Assembly: GCA_025201375.1 (NCBI GenBank)
Contig: JAIWZP010000006.1
Location: forward strand, 558,001-622,000
Reading direction: 5' to 3'
Length of the DNA stretch: 64,000 nt
Source of the DNA: Gongronella butleri
Taxonomy: Eukaryota > Mucoromycota > Mucoromycetes > Mucorales > Cunninghamellaceae
Position 1 is the stretch's first letter. Each line of letters begins with the position of its first letter. The translations under genes were made by a program, and so were the position numbers. The notes beneath the pieces were generated by a model, which was given only the letters and a program-made list of their open reading frames with translations, made no database searches and had not been told where the DNA came from. This document shows, piece after piece, positions 21,969 through 34,199 of the stretch.

Positions 21969-24086
21969 GACATACAATGTTGAAATGAGGGTGAGGCACA
22001 TGAGGGCGAGGCCCATCCATCGTGAGAGTGCGTCTTGTTTGTTGAAGAGGAAGAGGGCAATGGTGAGGAGGATGCCCGCGAATTGGAGCCATGAGATGAA
22101 GGTGCGCTCATTTGCAAAAAAGGTTTTTGGCTCTGTGAGTTTTGGATTAGTGATCTTTGATTTTCCAAACATGCTCTGGATGGATCGTGCCGACGACGGT
22201 GGGGGCATGACGAGAGCCTGGTTGTGGTGCAGTGCTGCGAGGGTCGTGGAGCTTGTGGATGAAGCGAGGCGCTGCTGCTGGTACCTTTGCTGGCGCCACA
22301 CGGCCATCCACCAGGACATGGACCCTGGCGATGCGTTTGCACTTGGCAGGATGGCCGGCGGGGTGTGGACATTGGTGGTGTCAATGAGCGGGATGGATGT
22401 GTGCGACGGTTTGCGAGGGCGGCGCAGACTATGATGGGTGGCCGCCAGCGACTGGATTGCTGGTTGGACAAAATCTCTGGATGCGAGATCAAACGATGCG
22501 ACGCGGTGCCCAAACACCGTATGATTGCCATCGGCGGTGCGAGCCAAGCCAGCATCATTGTGTTGCTGCTGCTGGTGTGGCTGTGGTTTGCGGATGTCCT
22601 TGTCCAAAAGATGGACCCACCAGGGCAGGGCACTGAGCGTGTGGCGCTTTGTTCGGTACACTTGCGATGTGGCGTGGGCAAACATGGAAAATCGGTCGAC
22701 GCCGTACAAAAGGTGGCTTTGCGCCAATCGCTGCAGCCACCAGGGCCATGGCCGATGATTGCGCGTGTAAATGGTCAATTGGGCAAATGGGAATGGCTCG
22801 GCGCTCGAGGGTTGGCGCGCGCGGTCCATGCTCATGTGCACGTCCAAATCAAGTACCAAGTCGGCCGTTCCAAATGAATATCGTTGCCCACGCACGATGC
22901 ATTTGGGCACGAGCTTTTCTTGCGCGATGCATTGGTGCAACACGTGGTCATTGTCGTCGTCGGCATCATCGCTTGCATGCAATACTGCAGCTGCTGCGCC
23001 AGTGGTGGTGGCGGCGGCGTCGCCAAAGGTCGCGAACAGAGCAGGATGTTGCGTGCGCAGCGAGTCAATGGTGGACGTGGTCATGGTGGCGACCTTTCTG
23101 ATGGGCTGATGACTGCTTGCCGCCTTGGATTGCCGCTCGATGCTCATTGTAAACTGTGTTTTTCCTAGCCATTCGTGTTTGAGCATCAGCAATGCATCGC
23201 TGTCATTCTTTGCCTCGGTGGCATGGAACATATGCGTGCCGCTGCCGCCGGCCTTTTGGTTGCACAGTGCAACGTGCCTGTTGTACAAGTCCATGTCGTC
23301 CGTGTCCCAATACACATGTGTGAATTGATAGTGGTCGCGCATTGTCTGGAAATCGGCCTGGAAGCGCTGGTTGGCGGGATGTGCGAGGGCGTTGGCACCG
23401 CAGGGAGCCAGGGGAGACAAGTGCAAGAGCAAGAGGGCGCGCACCTCGTCGACATGGTCAGGATGGATCCAAAACAAGGTGGAATGCGCGACAAAGGCGT
23501 GATTTCCGCTGGCAGGCGTCGTGTTTTGCGCAAAGGAGCTTATGGAGGCGTCGACAGTTCCTCCCATGGCTCTTTTTTTCTGCAGGTGACAGGCGTCAAA
23601 GAGATTGGCGACACGGATGTACAGGGCGTCCAATGCGTTGGCATATTGCACCAACGGGCGGACAATGGTGACATGATCAGTGCTGAGAATGTATGACGTG
23701 TACCGGTCGTGTTTCTTGATGATCTTGTCAAACCCGGTCTTGTTGACGTGCAAGAATTGCGTCGAGTCATACAAGTAGAAAACGAGGTCCATCACCTTGC
23801 GCGCTAGCTCGTCGATCGATTTGGGCGCATCCGACCCGCGCTTCAGCCATTGCTGGAATTGATGCTCCAACTGACGCATGGTGTTTGTCGCCTGGGTGAC
23901 ACGGTCGCGCACAAACCCGGCGACACGATTGGCCTCGGTGGTGATGGCCTTTTTGAACGTGGCGTCGTCGACATCGGTCCATGCACTGCTCTTCTCCTTG
24001 AGCACCATCTTTAACTGGTGGTAATCCATGTAATAGATGCTCCATTCGGGCCGCATCTTTTCAACCATCTCACTGCCATATTTCAT
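21727..24086 (-). CDS. VTC-family protein: SPX, degenerate polyphosphate polymerase fold, DUF202 membrane domain
   Basis: Two exons (24086-21976, 21880-21727; donor GTATGT) encode 754 residues. Residues 1-150 are an SPX domain (MKYGSEMVEKMRPEWSIYYM, KTGFDKIIKKHDR). The middle part follows the VTC core order (STLFWIHPDHVDEVRALLLL, YWDTDDMDLYNRH, HMSMDRARQ). The end is a DUF202-type domain with three membrane helices (KTFFANERTFISWLQFAGILL, GPTCLCILLVSAMVINF). VTC makes polyphosphate at the vacuolar membrane. Residues that form the VTC4 active tunnel are not kept: the IRLRWYG and ERKTHR motifs are replaced by THMFHATE and ERQSKA, and the AVLEVKLQ glutamate position reads AQLTIYTR. It is therefore more like the accessory VTC2/3 type. 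The start at SPX Met is chosen over an upstream in-frame Met preceded by a lysine tract. Confidence 0.9.
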
Positions 24087-24497
24087 CGTGGACAACGAAA
24101 AAAGGGCGCGTAAAAAAAAAAAAAAAAAGAAAAAAGATTGGCCCTCAGCGACCTTTTTGGCAATCTTTTCTTGTTGTATCAGCAAGCTGATGGCCCCCTT
24201 TTTTGTTTGTATGATGCCATGGCCAAACCATTGCAAACCGGGCCACGATGTCCTCCTTGATGCCGTGTTTTTTCCGCCACCCCGCTTTTTTTTTCTTTCT
24301 TTTTTTTTTGTCAATTGATTATAAACAAGAGCCTATTTTTGCTCTTTTGGCCATGATAAAAAAATGTCAAAAACCAGTTTAATGGAGGGGGGGAGGAAAA
24401 AGACGCCGCGTGCAAACCTGTGACAAGCGACGACAACAAGAAAAAAGATGCGGAGGAAAAAAGAAAAAGAGAGAGAAAAAAAAAAGGGGAGAGGAAT
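24087..24497. other. Intergenic, VTC promoter side
   Basis: About 410 nt with A- and T-tracts, between the VTC start and the stop of the next minus-strand gene. No motif stands out. Confidence 0.4.
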
Positions 24498-27400
24498 TTA
24501 CGAGCATGGCTGGGCAATGGAGTGCATCATTTCGTCCAATTGCTCCTCAACGGAAAGGGCGCGCTGGTTGCGGATGTCTTGCTTTGATTCCTTTTGATGC
24601 GAGTCTGTGCGGCGGCGTGGCGAGCGCTTTGGGATGGGCGGTGGGACGGCGGTGGTCGCCGCCGCAACGGGTGGTATAGGTTGGCCGGCACGACGCGTCA
24701 CAGCCGGACGCTGATGAGCAGGATGAGGAGGATGCGATGGATGATGAGGCGAGGTAGGTGGGGATGTGGGCAGATGATTGAGGCTGTCGGGCGCCAGGCC
24801 CATGAGAGCAAGCACGCTTTTTTCGATATCTTCGTGGCTGTCTGCCATGTCAGCATCATGCTGATGGTTGTGGTTGTTGTTGTTGTTGTGATGGAGATAT
24901 TGCTGGTCCATCATGGATTCAAGGGCCTTGGTGGCACAAAAGCTCTTTCGATTGCCTTGCTTTTTGACAATGCCCCAGACGACGGAACCATCGCTCATCT
25001 CACGGAGCTCCAGGCCCTCCAATTGCGATGATTCGGCGGTTTCGTCTCCTTGTTCGTCCTCGTCGCCGTAGAATTGCACGAGGTCGTCGACTTGGTCCTT
25101 GAGCAGCTGCAGCGAGTCTTTGCTGTGGCCAACGTCCAAGTCACTGATGCTTTCCAGGCGCCATTTCTTATCATTTTGATGGTCTGGATGGCGCATTGGT
25201 GTGGACAATGGCGACGACGACGACGACAATGGTGATGATGCCAATGTGTTTTCTTCGACAAGGCGCTTACGGCGCGACACCTGCCTCGTGAGCTTTGTGG
25301 CAGTGGCATACTCTTGCTCAATGGTGGTGTCTTTTGTGGCGCGCTTGGCTTGATCCTTTTTGGGCGGGACCGGGGGCATCGGGGGCAATTGGCCCTCTTT
25401 TTTCAAGAAATCGAGGGCATCGGGTTGCACATAGATGATGGTGCGGCGGATCACCTTGTTATTGCGGCGACGCGAATGGTTATTTTCTGATTTGTTGTCT
25501 TTTTCATCGTCCTCGGCCGGCGACGACGACGACGACGACGCATCGAGATGATCGAGATTGACGGTCTTTGTTGTTGACTTTTTTGTGTCATTCTTGGCGG
25601 ACGAGGACGACCGGGCCTTGGCAAGCAAGCTGGACAAGAGGCGGATGCCGCCCTTTGCACTTGTGGCGGTGTGTGTCACTTGCTCTGTCGTGTCGTCGAC
25701 ACCGTCATTGACGTCCATTTCATGGCTGGTTTGGCTGTTTTTGCTGCTGGACGAATGGCTCATGTTGCTCGTTCGCTGTGCATGCTTCTTTTGTGCATTT
25801 TCGTCGCTTGTGGTGGTGGTGCTCTTGCCGGATTTGCGAGCACTCTTGCGTCGATTGATGTCATGCTGCAGAGCGGCCATGGCGGCGCGCGACATGGTGC
25901 CATTGTCGGTAGTTTCGTCGTTTACATTCGAGGCGAGAGGCGATTTCGACGGAGCGGCGGCCAATGCGGAGGATGCATTGGGCACGGTGAGCGAATTGGA
26001 CGCCGTTGAAGATGATGATGTCGACGACAAGGACGACGATGGCGAAGATGTACGGTGGCCGACGGAGCTGAGATTGCGCATGAGGCCGCGGATGGACCGA
26101 GACGAGCGGCTTGCCTGGCGCAGACTGCCAAACAGGCCGAGACGAGGCGGCGCAGGAGCCGATTGACGCGTCGACGATGCAGAAGTCTGCGGAGAAGGAT
26201 GTTCGTCGTTGGTTTCGTCATGTTCTTCGTTGCTCGTCGTAGCAGGCGTGACCATGATGCGCGTTGACCTGCCCGCCGCCTTCCATTGGTCGCGTTCTTG
26301 TTCCTTTGCAAGGTCGCACAGCGTATCCAAGCTCATGGATCGACGCACCATCTTGTTTTCAGCATGTGGCGGGCTCATTCGCTTGGAAACAGTCGCAGAG
26401 GCCGCTTCTTGTGACAGAGGAGACGGTTTGGAAACTGCCGTCGAGGACGAAGACGAGGACGACACCTTTTTTTGGCGCAGCGTGAGCCATGACGTCTTCT
26501 TTTTCAATTTGGGCATGACGATTTCCGGCTTTTTATCCGCGGGCGGTGCAAGCGTAAAGGTCGATTGACGGTCCGTGGCATGATCATCGGCTCGAGGCGA
26601 TTTCGGGGGCCCAGGAGGCGGCGATGGCGCCTTGCGGGGCAATGTGAACGATGCAGGATCCGACAACGACGGCGACAATGGCGCAGGAAGCTCATGAACA
26701 AGCAGAGACCCTTTAGGACCAAAAAAAAAAAAAATTAGAATTAAAAAGAAATCAAAAAAAAAAAGATCTCGATTCATTGTTCCATCCTCAATGGCAGTTT
26801 TCATCTTTTTTTTTTTCTTCACAGCTTTGTACGTACCCTTTGATTGCGTGCTGGAGCGCTGGCCCAATTTCTGCAAAAGGAGCGAGGGCTTGCGGCCTAC
26901 CAAGTCGGGGTTCCATTGCGGCTCGATCACCGTTGCCTTTTTCCCTGAATGATCGTCGGGCGCCGCGGGTGCGGGTGCGGGCGCCGACTCTGGCGGAGCA
27001 ACCGGCATCACAGGCTTGCTGTTGTGGTCAATCAAGTCGTCGTCAGCGTCCAATTCGGCCACAGCTGGGCTAGGGCTGGCAGGCAATGGCTCGTCAGGCA
27101 CATTTGGCAATGGCGGAAGAGGCCCCAGTGCCGAAGCATCCGACTGCTTGCGTGCCAGCAGTCGCTCCAATTCCTTCTCGTCGTCCTCGGTCAGGTGGAT
27201 GCCGCTCTGGCGTGCCTGGATCACCGACAGGCGATGGCTGTGCAGGTGCTGGGCAAACGCTTGCAGATCAAACCGCGATTTCACGCCCTTGCCGCCACGC
27301 TTGCTCTGCCGCTTCTTTTTCTTGGCCTCTTTTTCCTTGTCCTCGTCGCTGCCGTTCACAAAGTCATTGAAAAAATAATCTTCCTCGGGCGGAGAGTCGT

Positions 27401-27754
27401 AATCGATCAGATATTCGTCGTCGTCGTCGTCGTAGCTGTCGTGGAAATGGTCGTCCGGCGCAACACTGTTGCTCGCACTCGTCAACTCAAGCCCCGGCGT
27501 CGACGGCGGCGTCGACGAGATACGCAGCGCGTCCTGAAAAGCCAAAAAAAAAAAAGAATGTCAGTGGCAAGTAAAAAAAAAAACAAAGCAAAAAAACAAA
27601 ACCATAAAAAACAAAAACGAGGCTCCTGACGCCCCTCGCTTTGACTTACGGGTCGCACAGAGCCTGCATCTGACAGGGGGTGATGATGAATGGACGATGT
27701 GTCGTTGCTTTCGTCGTTCAAACAAGGCTCAATGGACGATTGGGCCTCAACCAT
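24498..27754 (-). CDS. Large disordered protein of unknown function, 1004 residues
   Basis: Three exons: 27754-27650, 27533-26837, 26710-24498. Most of the chain is Ser/Pro/Asp-rich low complexity with acidic runs (DDDDDEYLIDYD) and poly-Ser. Ordered-looking islands are FDLQAFAQHLHSHRLSVIQA followed by LTEDDEKELERLLARKQ (about 105-155), MVRRSMSLDTLCDLAKEQER, VIRRTIIYVQPDALDFLKKE, and a block near 880-930 (DSLQLLKDQVDDLVQFYGDE, ELREMSDGSVVWGIVKK). The C-terminus is SVEEQLDEMMHSIAQPCS. The pattern resembles a polarity or signalling scaffold, but I do not recognise a family. The second intron (26711-26836) is 126 nt, a multiple of three without a stop, so retention would add 42 residues. Confidence 0.8.
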
Positions 27755-29274
27755 GACAAAAAAAAAACAATAAAACAATAAAAAAAAGAAAAGCAAGGAA
27801 GAAAAATAAAAAGGGATAAAAAATTAAAAAAAAGCAAAAAGAAAAACGTTCATTATCCAATGCGTGACACAACACACGTTTTTTCAAAAATTAAGCTTTC
27901 AAGGTCGGCTCTTGTCCGGCCAATCAGCGCGCGCACATTAATTAAATTTTTTTTTCGTTGCCCCATCATTGGACACCGCATTGCCCAACAAGGGCAAGGC
28001 AGGCAGATCAATGCCTTTCCTTTTCATCCTCTTATTGCCAATCCAGGGCCGCCATGGGCGGAAATCAACTCCCTTTTTTGTGCTTTCATCATGATGGTTA
28101 CGTGAGGTTGGAAAAAAAAGTGGCGTCCAACGCCGCCGCTCACACCTCCTCCATTCCTCCTTTTTTTTTTTTGTCATGGCAATGGCAAACCAAGCATCGA
28201 CCGCGTCATGCAAGCTGTTTTCCTGCCTTTTCCCCCCTTTGTTCCATCCCCTTCCCCTACCCCCCTTTTTTCCCCCGTTCCTTCGGTCCCCCATTGTCCC
28301 TTTAGATGCATAAAAAGAGCATGGCGACCATCACGGGCAACACAATGGGATCAAAATTCTCATTTTTTTATGTTGTGTGCCATTACTTTTTTTTTAAAAG
28401 CCTATGTGCGGCCTGTGATGCGCCCATCAAACAATGGGGGAGCTTTGCCAAATTCGTGAGTGCACTGGGGCACACACACACACATACACAAACAAGGGGG
28501 CGCCTATGATCTCATTGCTTTTCTTTTTCGATTTTTATTCATTTTCATTGTGATGCAGCCCAATGGGCGGCTCGTCGTGCGATTGGATGCGCTCATCCGC
28601 GTGCCGGCCCTCCTTTATCATTTTCTTTTCAGGCGCACACCCATGCTCATGGGGTTTTTGCTTGCGATAGGACTAAAGGCGATACGGAGGGGGAGCCAAC
28701 AGCGCGTCATGTGCCTAAACGAGACCGTGGCTTCCCAAGGCAATTGAGATGCGTAAGGGCAGCCGCGATTTTGAAAAAAAAAAAAATAAAAAGGCACCCT
28801 GTCCATCATTTCCGTCCATCTGGTTACAGTAGCAGACAAACCGGCGGAATCTCTGGGGTTGCGATCCGCCGAGACTTTTTCACTCCATCTTCACCTCACA
28901 AAGCTCACGAGTTCCACAATCTCGACCACAAGCTATGTGGAGCGCATGTCAATGAAAAAGACATGAGATGAGAGGGCCCCAGGGCCAATATTTTCGTCGT
29001 GACACGTGGATGGGCCACATTGACATGTTTTTGAAAAGCAATTCGTAAAGAAAATATAAAGGCCCAGACGGAGTTGACCCATCAGAAACACACGCACGTG
29101 AAAAATATCAAAGCGCGGCGCGGAAGGGGAAGGGGATCCAAAAAGAGGAGGGGGGGGGCAGGGCCCAATTGATAAAAAAAAAAGACGAAGGCACCTTCTT
29201 TTTCTCTCTTTTTTTACCTTTTTTTCTTTTCTGTTTTGTCACTTTTTTTTTTTTTATCTTCGTCCGACGCGGCC
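27755..29274. other. Divergent intergenic region
   Basis: About 1.5 kb between two divergent genes. It holds homopolymers, a short CA-type microsatellite at about 28470-28492 and several short ORFs without coding character. Likely contains both promoters; no gene seen. Confidence 0.45.
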
Positions 29275-30898
29275 ATGCCATTGCTTGGATCCAAGAACAA
29301 AAAAAAGGGCCCTGCCAGTCCACCTGCGCCTGTTAAATCCCAATCATCGGTGACAACGACATCGCCGGTGCCGCAAAAGACGATATACCCGCATCAATCC
29401 ACCTTGCTTGCGCGCCTGCCAACCATGAACGCATCGACACCCACGATCTATCATCCATCGCAGTCATACCAGACCAACTTTGGCAACCACACGACGGGCA
29501 ATCTCTTATCAGAGTATAATAGCAGCAGCACGACCCTGCCGCTCGACTCGCCCACGCCTACCCCGAGCACGTCCTGGACCTCGGAAATGTCCGCCTTTGT
29601 TGACAAGATTCGGGATGATGCCGCCGCCATCGTCGCCTCCTCGTCCAATGCCAATTACAACAAGGGACAAATACCCCCATTAGATCGCCGCAGCGTGTCC
29701 CAAGGCATGAAGCTTGTCGCCATTGCCGCCGACGAGTACGAAGACGGCAACGACGACGTTGCACTCGATATCTATCTCTCGGGCATTGATAAGATCCTCA
29801 TGGCATTGCCAAGTAAGAAAAAAAAACAAGAAAATAAGAAAAAAAAAAGCTTCGCCCAATCAACACGCTCAACAACTTTTTGTTTGTTTGCAGATAAAAC
29901 GGACCCCCGGACCAAGATTGCCCTACGAGAGAAACTCCAAAGGTAAAAATCCTTAAAAGAGAATAAAAAAAAGACAAAACATCTAAAAAAAAAAACAAAT
30001 GGGGCGCGACAAAACGATGCTGATCTCTTTTGTTTTTTGTTTGATGCATGATTTTTTTTTTTTTTGCAGCGTGGAAGAACGTGTGGGGATCTTGAATTTG
30101 GCCACACAATACAAGCAATTGCCCCCCATTCACTATGATCTTGAACAGAATGACCAAAGCTCACGTGCCACGACAACCACCACCACCACGTCTGTGTTTT
30201 CACGCATTTCCATGACAATCAGCACGATCAGCTCCATTGGGTCCACCACCGTGCAGCGCTGGGAGGATAGCAACAATGCGACAATGCAAATGTACGACCA
30301 TCGCGATCCAATCTATCGTTTCAAGCAATTTGGCCGCTTTGTCATCGAGGCCAGCGTCACCTGCGCCGTCCTCATCAAGCAGTCGCCCATTCCAGGTAAC
30401 TTTGAAAAAAAAAAGCGGGAAATGACGCGTCATTTGATGGGACTGACGCGCTTTTTTTTTTCTATGTTTCCCTTTTCCCCTCGTTTTTTTCAATCAGATT
30501 TGATTGCATTGGTGTTTGAATATGTCAAGCTGATTGTGAGCTGGTTTGATCACCAGTACGACGTGCGTAAAAAGATGCAAGCGGTGGGCATCGAGTGCAT
30601 CAAGATGCTTTTGGCCGCCGACGAGCAATACCACCTGCATGAACTCGCGTCCGAGACGCTGTACATGCTGATTGCGGCAAGTCTCAAGGCTGCCGTCGCA
30701 TTTAAAGAGAGTCCAAGCTACCAAGACGCGCCAAACGTCCATGTGTCCTCTTCACAGCCCGTCACAAGCAGCGAAGCATCCATTGCCCAGATTGACTGCG
30801 GCGAATCGTCGTCGTCGCCCTCTGCAGCTGCCAATTTCTCGTCCCCACCACCACCGCTTCCAAATCGTTCCTTGTTGACGCGCCTATGGTATCGTTGA
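29275..30898 (+). CDS. MIT-domain protein
   Basis: Four exons (29275-29812, 29894-29942, 30070-30395, 30498-30898) give 437 residues. The first 110 residues are Ser/Thr/Pro-rich. Residues about 140-205 form an MIT-type three-helix unit spanning the first three exons: GMKLVAIAADEYEDGNDDVA, LDIYLSGIDKILMALP, KTDPRTKIALREKL and SVEERVGILN. MIT domains bind ESCRT-III tails. A second, mainly helical part (DPIYRFKQFGRFVIEASVTC, DLIALVFEYVKLIVSWFDHQ, SETLYMLIAASLKAAVAF) has hydrophobic helices that could pack together or touch membrane. The tail is Ser/Pro-rich. A role in endosomal sorting or lipid-droplet traffic is inferred from MIT only. Confidence 0.85.
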
Positions 30899-31075
30899 CA
30901 TTTTTTCTTTTTCTTTTTCCTCTCTTTTATCCACATATCCTCTAGATGCTATTATATCATTCCCCTCTGCCCTCCCCCCTCCCATTACAAAATAATAAAG
31001 GCCTCCACGGTTGCAATAGTCAAGGATGTAAAAAAAAAAAAAAAGAGCAGCCTTTACATTGATAAAAAAAAAGGA

Positions 31076-33714
31076 CTAGGGTATACGGCTTCGCACCATG
31101 GAGAAGCGATCGACATTATCCAACGTGTATTTGATGGGTGCCCGACCCATGACATTGTCAGCTGGATCCGATAGATAGGTTTGAAGGCGCTTTTGATACT
31201 CCTTTTATCATGAAAAAAAGGCCGTGTTCAGCTCATGTCATTCCAATTTTGCTTTTTTTTTTTTTTTTTTTTTTTTTACCTGTTCAGGCTTGTTCATCTC
31301 TTGCATTGCCTTGTCCTTTTGCTGCTCCTGGGTTTCACGCTCTTCCATGGTCTCGTAGCGCTTGTACGCAAAGCCGAGAAGCGTCATGCCCACCAAGACC
31401 TTGAGGGCAAGCAATCTAAAAATAAAACATTTAAAAGAAAATGAGTTGTTTTGCCCCCTAAAAAAAGGCGCATTTGGGCACTTACACAATGGCTAAAAGC
31501 GCAATGACGAGCACCCAAGTGATGGTGCGGACCAATTTATCCAGTCCTTGTTCGAGCCAGCCGCATTGGACGAGGGACAGGATGACGAGCTGGATCCTGG
31601 CCGGCAGCAAGCGGCTAAAGATACCCTGATGGTCCGTCAGGTACCCCAGCAGGCCATTGGTCAGTGCCGACGCCACCGTCGTACCAGACGACGACCCATT
31701 GCCAGACGCACCATCATCAAATTGCCCAGACGTGAAAATCATGGGAAGAAGCTGCTGCATCATACGAATGGCCTGGATTTGGTGCCACACATAATAAATT
31801 AAGCGTGAGTATAATAGGATGAGGTGCATTTTCTTGCGTTTTCCTTTTTACCATGCAGGCCAGCGGGAGCGCGGGGAAACCAATTCGGCGTGACACGACG
31901 GGCGATTGATCGATGAATGCGTTTTTCTTCTTGTTTGTGGACGACAGACGGCCCGGGTTGCCAACGACCAGGTCACGACACAGAACGTCAATGTACTTGT
32001 CATAGATGGACGGCCGGATCTGGTTGAACTTTGTAATGAACGCGTGTTTGAGCCAATCGACAATCAATTCCGAAGCAATCACCATGAGCACGGGCGTCAT
32101 CAAGTTGTTGAGCGAGATGCTCGTCGGAAGCTGAAACAAGGGCACAAACGTCGATGGCAGCACTGACGATGGCGACGAATCCGCGAGCTCCACCACATTG
32201 CGCAGCGTGATGATGGTCAAAAACACGCTTTGTTGGAATCGCTCCACAATATCTATCATCCAAAAAAAAAAAAAAAAAAAGATCAGCTTTTTCCGTGTTT
32301 TCCCTGTATTCCCCCCTCCCCTTCTCTATTTCTTAGCAACGCACCGCTGCAGCTGAGCTGGAACAGGTTCTCGCGCTCGAATTTCTTAAAGACGGCTTGC
32401 TTGATTTCGACGAATTGGTTGGAGATGAGCAGCGACAGCAGGGCATTCGAGTAAAAATTGATGGCGACATTGAGGGTGATCATTTCGAAAAAGAGAACGG
32501 CCGTGTGGATGAGCATGTAGATGGCCGCGAGGAAAAACAGGGTGAGCGGTTTGAGATGGCGCTTTGCATAGTCTGTCGCGGACGTCGATCCTTGTGTGGT
32601 CGAGCCCAATGTCGATTTCGAGAACAGCGCGTCCAAAATGTCGACGCCGACTGAGCAACACAGCTTGTCGCAAATCTCAAGCACATTAAAAATCACATAA
32701 AGCTTGAGCACTGCCTGTCCACGGATCGCGTGGTAAAACCGCGACGGATCCAGCGTCACCATGGCCATACACGTGATGGTAATCAACAATCCCTTTAGCA
32801 AATCGCATTTTTGAGACGGCCGCAGCCTCAAGAATCTATCAAAAAAAGAGAAAAAGTAAGAATAAAAGGCGGATGATGCGTCGTTCAATGGCTTTTTTTT
32901 TTTTTTTTTTGCTCTTGATAAAATAAAGGGGGGAGTTTCTTACGCGCCATGGCCATACCACAGGACTTGGAGATTGATGTAGATGGAGTAAATGTATTGG
33001 TACAGGGCCAGTGCGAAGCGCAGGGGCAAAATGGTAAAGGTATACAAGAAGGAGTCCAAGCAGACGACAAAGCCAAAGCCCATGAGCTGTCAAGAATTAA
33101 AATAAAAGGGATCAGGGAGTTGAAATTGGGTAGGAAATTGGGTAGGAAATTGGGGCAATTTTTACCTTTTCGAGCGATCCAGGGACGGCGAGAAAGTTGG
33201 TGATGCGTTCGCGCTTGATCTCCTGTGTGCTGTCAAAGTCCGAGACGGTCAATTCGTCGCGCAGATAGTCCCAAAAGGACATGGATGGCATGTGCTGGAT
33301 AAAGGTGGTGGATGTGGACGGGGAATGTGGGTCAGGTGAGATGGGCGGCGAACAGGGTGGCAAGGTCAATGGCGATGTGGGCGGCTCGTAGCCAAAGGCC
33401 GTTTGCGTTGCCGCCGCTGTGTCGTCTTGTGGCACCTGGCCGTGTTGCAATGGACTCGTTGGCGCCGCCGCACGCTTGCTGCTTTTGTTGTTGTTGCTAC
33501 AAGTCGGCACGCGCTGGTCCATGTCTGGCCACGGCTGCGACCCCGTCTTGCTCCGGTGGTGCCGCTTCTTGTTGCGCTTCGCCCCCGATGGCGTCGACGT
33601 GCTTGCCGTCGGTCGCTCGAGCAATTGGTAGCTGTTGGGACTGTGAATAGGCGACGACGGTACAGACGACGACCGTATCGGCTTGGAAGCTGACTTTAGC
33701 TTCTCAAAACTCAT
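31076..33714 (-). CDS. TAPT1/Emp65-family ER membrane protein
   Basis: Seven exons join to 710 residues: 33714-33166, 33086-32944, 32835-32345, 32252-31852, 31772-31486, 31415-31280, 31201-31076. The N-terminal 130 residues are Ser/Pro-rich. The conserved region starts with SFWDYLRDELTVSDFDSTQE and RERITNFLAVPGSLEKLMGF, typical of the Tapt1 family, followed by multiple membrane segments (VLKLYVIFNVLEICDKLCCS, LTLFFLAAIYMLIHTAVLFF, NNLMTPVLMVIASELIVDWL). The tail is charged (KRYETMEERETQEQQKD) and ends in YTLDNVDRFSMVRSRIP. Yeast Emp65 works with Slp1 to protect soluble proteins in the ER; human TAPT1 is linked to ciliary and skeletal development. The last exon (126 nt) is separated by an intron carrying a long T-tract. 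Confidence 0.92.
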
Positions 33715-34199
33715 GGAGGGGAAAATTTATAAAGAAAAAAAAGGCAACACAAAGAAAAAGAAAAAAAAATGAGGACCAAACAGCATGCGAATCATCGTTT
33801 CCCCACGACAAACGCTCTCCAATTCATTCTCCGCCAATCAGCCCCAAATGCGGTTGGGCAACGCAAAAAAAGGAGTCTTGTCAATGCACAATCCTCCCTG
33901 GGCGATGCATCACATGTGCACAGACGCGTCCAACCACAAAACATGCACATCCAAACAGAAATGCACGGCCATTCTTGCAGAAAAACGTGTGTTTTTGTCT
34001 TCATGGATTGCTTTATCGGCACCAATGGCTAATTAAAAGCTTTTACGTTTTGTAGTCGTGTTTGCAGTGTGCATGAAGTGCCCATTGGGATCAAAAATGG
34101 AGAATAATGCCATGATTGCCGAGAAATAGGCAATTGGAGAGTTCTAATGATTTTTGGATCGTTTGCCAATGGATTTACAATGAACAAAGGCATCTACTT
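33715..34199. other. Upstream region of the TAPT1/Emp65 gene
   Basis: A-rich leader followed by AT-balanced DNA. Short ORFs around 33770-34030 lack coding features. Probably promoter plus the outer edge of the repeat at 34.2 kb. Confidence 0.4.

Noticed and set aside
24086..24314. N-terminal extension of the VTC protein to an upstream Met
   Set aside because: The added segment is lysine and phenylalanine homopolymer; SPX domains normally start at or near the Met used here.
28460..28510. CA microsatellite as a telomere- or origin-like element
   Set aside because: A short imperfect CA run without further structure; ordinary simple repeat.
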